Shown: positions 6,891 through 8,060 of the stretch, one piece after another
Position numbering within the stretch: position 1 is the first letter of the stretch
Layout of the letters: every line of letters begins with the position of its first letter
NCBI GenBank assembly: GCA_964458125.1
Contig: CAYWHE010000193.1
Location: 1 to 8,060 of the forward strand
Source of the DNA: CAYWHE01 sp964458125
GTDB lineage: Bacteria > Bacteroidota > Bacteroidia > AKYH767-A > OLB10
Direction of reading: 5' to 3'
DNA: 8,060 nt
Position numbers and translations under genes: made by a program
The notes under the pieces: model-generated
Database searches by the model: none
Told to the model about the DNA's origin: nothing
The model's input: only the letters and a program-made list of their open reading frames with translations

Positions 6891-6894
6891 ATTA

Positions 6895-7806
6895 TTAAAG
6901 GAATCTTACGTTTTTGATCGGATAGGTCTTCTTTTTGGTGATTTTATAGCAGTATCCGAGCATAATCTCATGGCTACCGCTGCTGTAGTTCTTTATGGGC
7001 GAGGTGGTAATATCATACGAATAGCCCAGCCGCAGGCCTTTCAGGATATTGATTCCGGCCATTAATACAATGGCATCCTGCATCCGGTAAGAGGCTCCGA
7101 ACCAGATCAGGTCCCTGTAATGCAGGTTCAGGTTGATGTCAAACTGGGTGGAGGCGGCATCCGTTTTGATATGGGCACTGGGCTTGAGGGAGAAGGCCGG
7201 GGACAATTCAAAACTGTATCCGCCTGAAAGGTAATAATGCCTTTTTATCTTGGTTTCCGTATTGCCATAATCGATTTTATTCTCAATCAGGTGTGCCGCT
7301 GACAAACCAACATATGCCCTGGAGGAGCTGTAATACAATCCAAAGCCCAGATCGGGGAAAGCGTTCCCGCTGACTGATCCCAGGGGAATGTTCGGATCGT
7401 TGGGGTCGTTATAAATAAAATCCCCGTCCAGCGATTTCTGCATAAAACCCAGGTCAATACCGACACCCAGTTTACCGGTGTTGCCGACAGAAAAATGATA
7501 GGCTCCTGCAAGTTTGAACTGGAGTGTGTTTTCAAATCCGATTTTATCCGTCAATACTGACAGTCCAACCCCGAATTTACCGATGGGAGCCTCGATCCCG
7601 AAAACGCCGGTTTTGGGGGCGGCTTTACCCCATCCAACCCATTGCGTGCGGTATAGCAAATTGGCGCAAATCGCATCGTTGCTGCCGGCTACAGCCGGGT
7701 TCACATACAAACGGTTAAACATATTCTGACTAAATTGTGGGTCCTGCTGTCCAAACGATAATGAGGCAAAGGAAATGAGTACAAGAGCAGTAAATAGTCT
7801 TTTCAT
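6895..7806 (-). CDS. porP: PorP/SprF family T9SS outer-membrane protein
   Basis: A 303-residue protein. Residues 1-19 form a Sec signal peptide (KR, hydrophobic core, SFG before Q20). Next comes the family hallmark QDPQFSQNMFNRLYVNPAVAGS, then WVGWGKAAPKTGVFGIEAPI and a series of alternating, aromatic-ended beta strands typical of a small outer-membrane barrel (FGVGLSVL, KLAGAYHF, LGFGLYYSS, YYLSGGYSF, IWFGASYRM, LRLGYSYDI, EIMLGYCYKI). The C terminus KNVRFL is typical of the family. In P. gingivalis PorP is needed for T9SS function; in Flavobacterium the paralogue SprF serves particular cargo. The position next to gldKLMN favours the core PorP role, although PorP/SprF paralogues are many and the split is inferred. 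ATG at 7806 opens the signal peptide. It is the first gene of the operon. Confidence 0.93.
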   Translation of the reverse strand: MKRLFTALVLISFASLSFGQQDPQFSQNMFNRLYVNPAVAGSNDAICANLLYRTQWVGWGKAAPKTGVFGIEAPIGKFGVGLSVLTDKIGFENTLQFKLAGAYHFSVGNTGKLGVGIDLGFMQKSLDGDFIYNDPNDPNIPLGSVSGNAFPDLGFGLYYSSSRAYVGLSAAHLIENKIDYGNTETKIKRHYYLSGGYSFELSPAFSLKPSAHIKTDAASTQFDINLNLHYRDLIWFGASYRMQDAIVLMAGINILKGLRLGYSYDITTSPIKNYSSGSHEIMLGYCYKITKKKTYPIKNVRFL

Positions 7807-7889
7807 AAGGCTTTGGGTTTGTAAAATAGGTCTTTAAAAGTCGATTTTATAAAATTGGTCGGTAAAGGAAATAAAAAATCAAATAAAAA

Positions 7890-7923
7890 CAAAATATTAA
7901 AATTTAGATTCAGGTCATTCAAA
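7890..7923 (-). promoter_or_regulatory. Candidate promoter of porP
   Basis: The stretch 7807-7915 is extremely AT-rich compared with the flanking coding DNA. On the minus strand TTTG (7923-7920) is followed after 22 nt by ATATTTTG (7897-7890), an imperfect match to the -33 TTTG and -7 TAnnTTTG elements of Bacteroidota. This would give a leader of about 75-80 nt before the porP ATG. Another near match, TTTATTTG at 7887-7880, lacks a spaced -33 element. Confidence 0.35.
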
Positions 7924-7987
7924 CAGCAGAATTTGCTCCTTGCAGCCTCCTGCTGGAATTAAATTCGGGGCTGGAAGCATTTCCCGG

Positions 7988-8060
7988 CTATGAAATTTTC
8001 TGAAGAGTCTGCCACCAGCGCTCCGGTAATTCATCGTTACAGGCAGCCTGGTAATCCTTG
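7988..8060 (-). CDS. Possible 3' end of an unidentified gene (rest outside window)
   Basis: Reading inward from the right edge, a frame from 8059 gives 23 codons, KDYQAACNDELPERWWQTLQKIS, then TAG at 7990-7988. The composition, with two tryptophans and charged residues, looks like the C-terminal helix of a real protein, but the piece is too short to assign. Another minus frame stays open longer, to 7915, with a less protein-like composition, so the choice of frame is uncertain. If real, the gene precedes porP in the same orientation with a gap of about 180 nt. Confidence 0.4.
   Translation of the reverse strand, partial: KDYQAACNDELPERWWQTLQKIS

Noticed and set aside
6823..7065. 80-codon plus-strand frame starting just after a TATTTTTG box, antisense to porP
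   Set aside because: The box and start codon are tempting, but the nearest TTG is 26 nt away from it and the peptide overlaps the conserved porP C terminus, so it is more likely chance.
7925..7965. CAGCAG and CTGCTG dyad as a terminator for the gene at the right edge
   Set aside because: Arms are only 6 bp with a 20-base loop and no T-run follows, so it is too weak to call.
1..8060. Mobile elements, tRNA or rRNA genes, CRISPR arrays
   Set aside because: No transposase, terminal repeats, regular spaced repeats or RNA gene features are seen; the window is almost fully occupied by seven ordinary genes.

Overview
The window comes from a Bacteroidota genome, probably class Bacteroidia. The evidence is a complete porP-gldK-gldL-gldM-gldN block, the core of the type IX secretion system (T9SS) and gliding machinery, which is confined to this phylum. 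The AT-rich leaders, the TAnnTTTG-like -7 boxes and the near absence of Shine-Dalgarno sequences also fit. Family or genus cannot be resolved by eye.

Left part (1-1993, plus strand): the C-terminal half of a class I SAM-dependent methyltransferase, cut by the window edge, is followed by a GTG-started B12-binding radical SAM protein. A 22-codon reading frame links the two through ATGA and GTGA overlaps. They look like the end of a small biosynthetic operon of unknown product. Positions 1994-2085 hold a hairpin terminator that separates this pair from the convergent operon.

Centre and right (2086-7806, minus strand, transcribed right to left): porP (outer-membrane beta-barrel family protein), gldK (lipoprotein with an FGE-like fold), gldL and gldM (inner-membrane proton-driven motor) and gldN (periplasmic ring partner of GldK). 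The order matches porPKLMN of Porphyromonas gingivalis. Gaps are 152 nt (porP-gldK), 71 nt (gldK-gldL), 42 nt (gldL-gldM) and 20 nt (gldM-gldN). The porP-gldK gap contains a long imperfect inverted repeat with a promoter-like box in each arm. The gldL and gldM leaders share a sequence block. gldN alone has a strong Shine-Dalgarno sequence.

Right edge (7807-8060): a very AT-rich probable promoter region for porP, then the last 23 codons of a possible unidentified minus-strand gene.

Together GldK/GldN form the outer-membrane-attached ring, GldL/GldM the motor that energises secretion or gliding, and PorP an outer-membrane component. The system is well known, and I found no clearly undescribed system. 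The less ordinary points are small cis-acting structures, a three-copy Tyr-spaced repeat in the GldL tail, and the mini-ORF.
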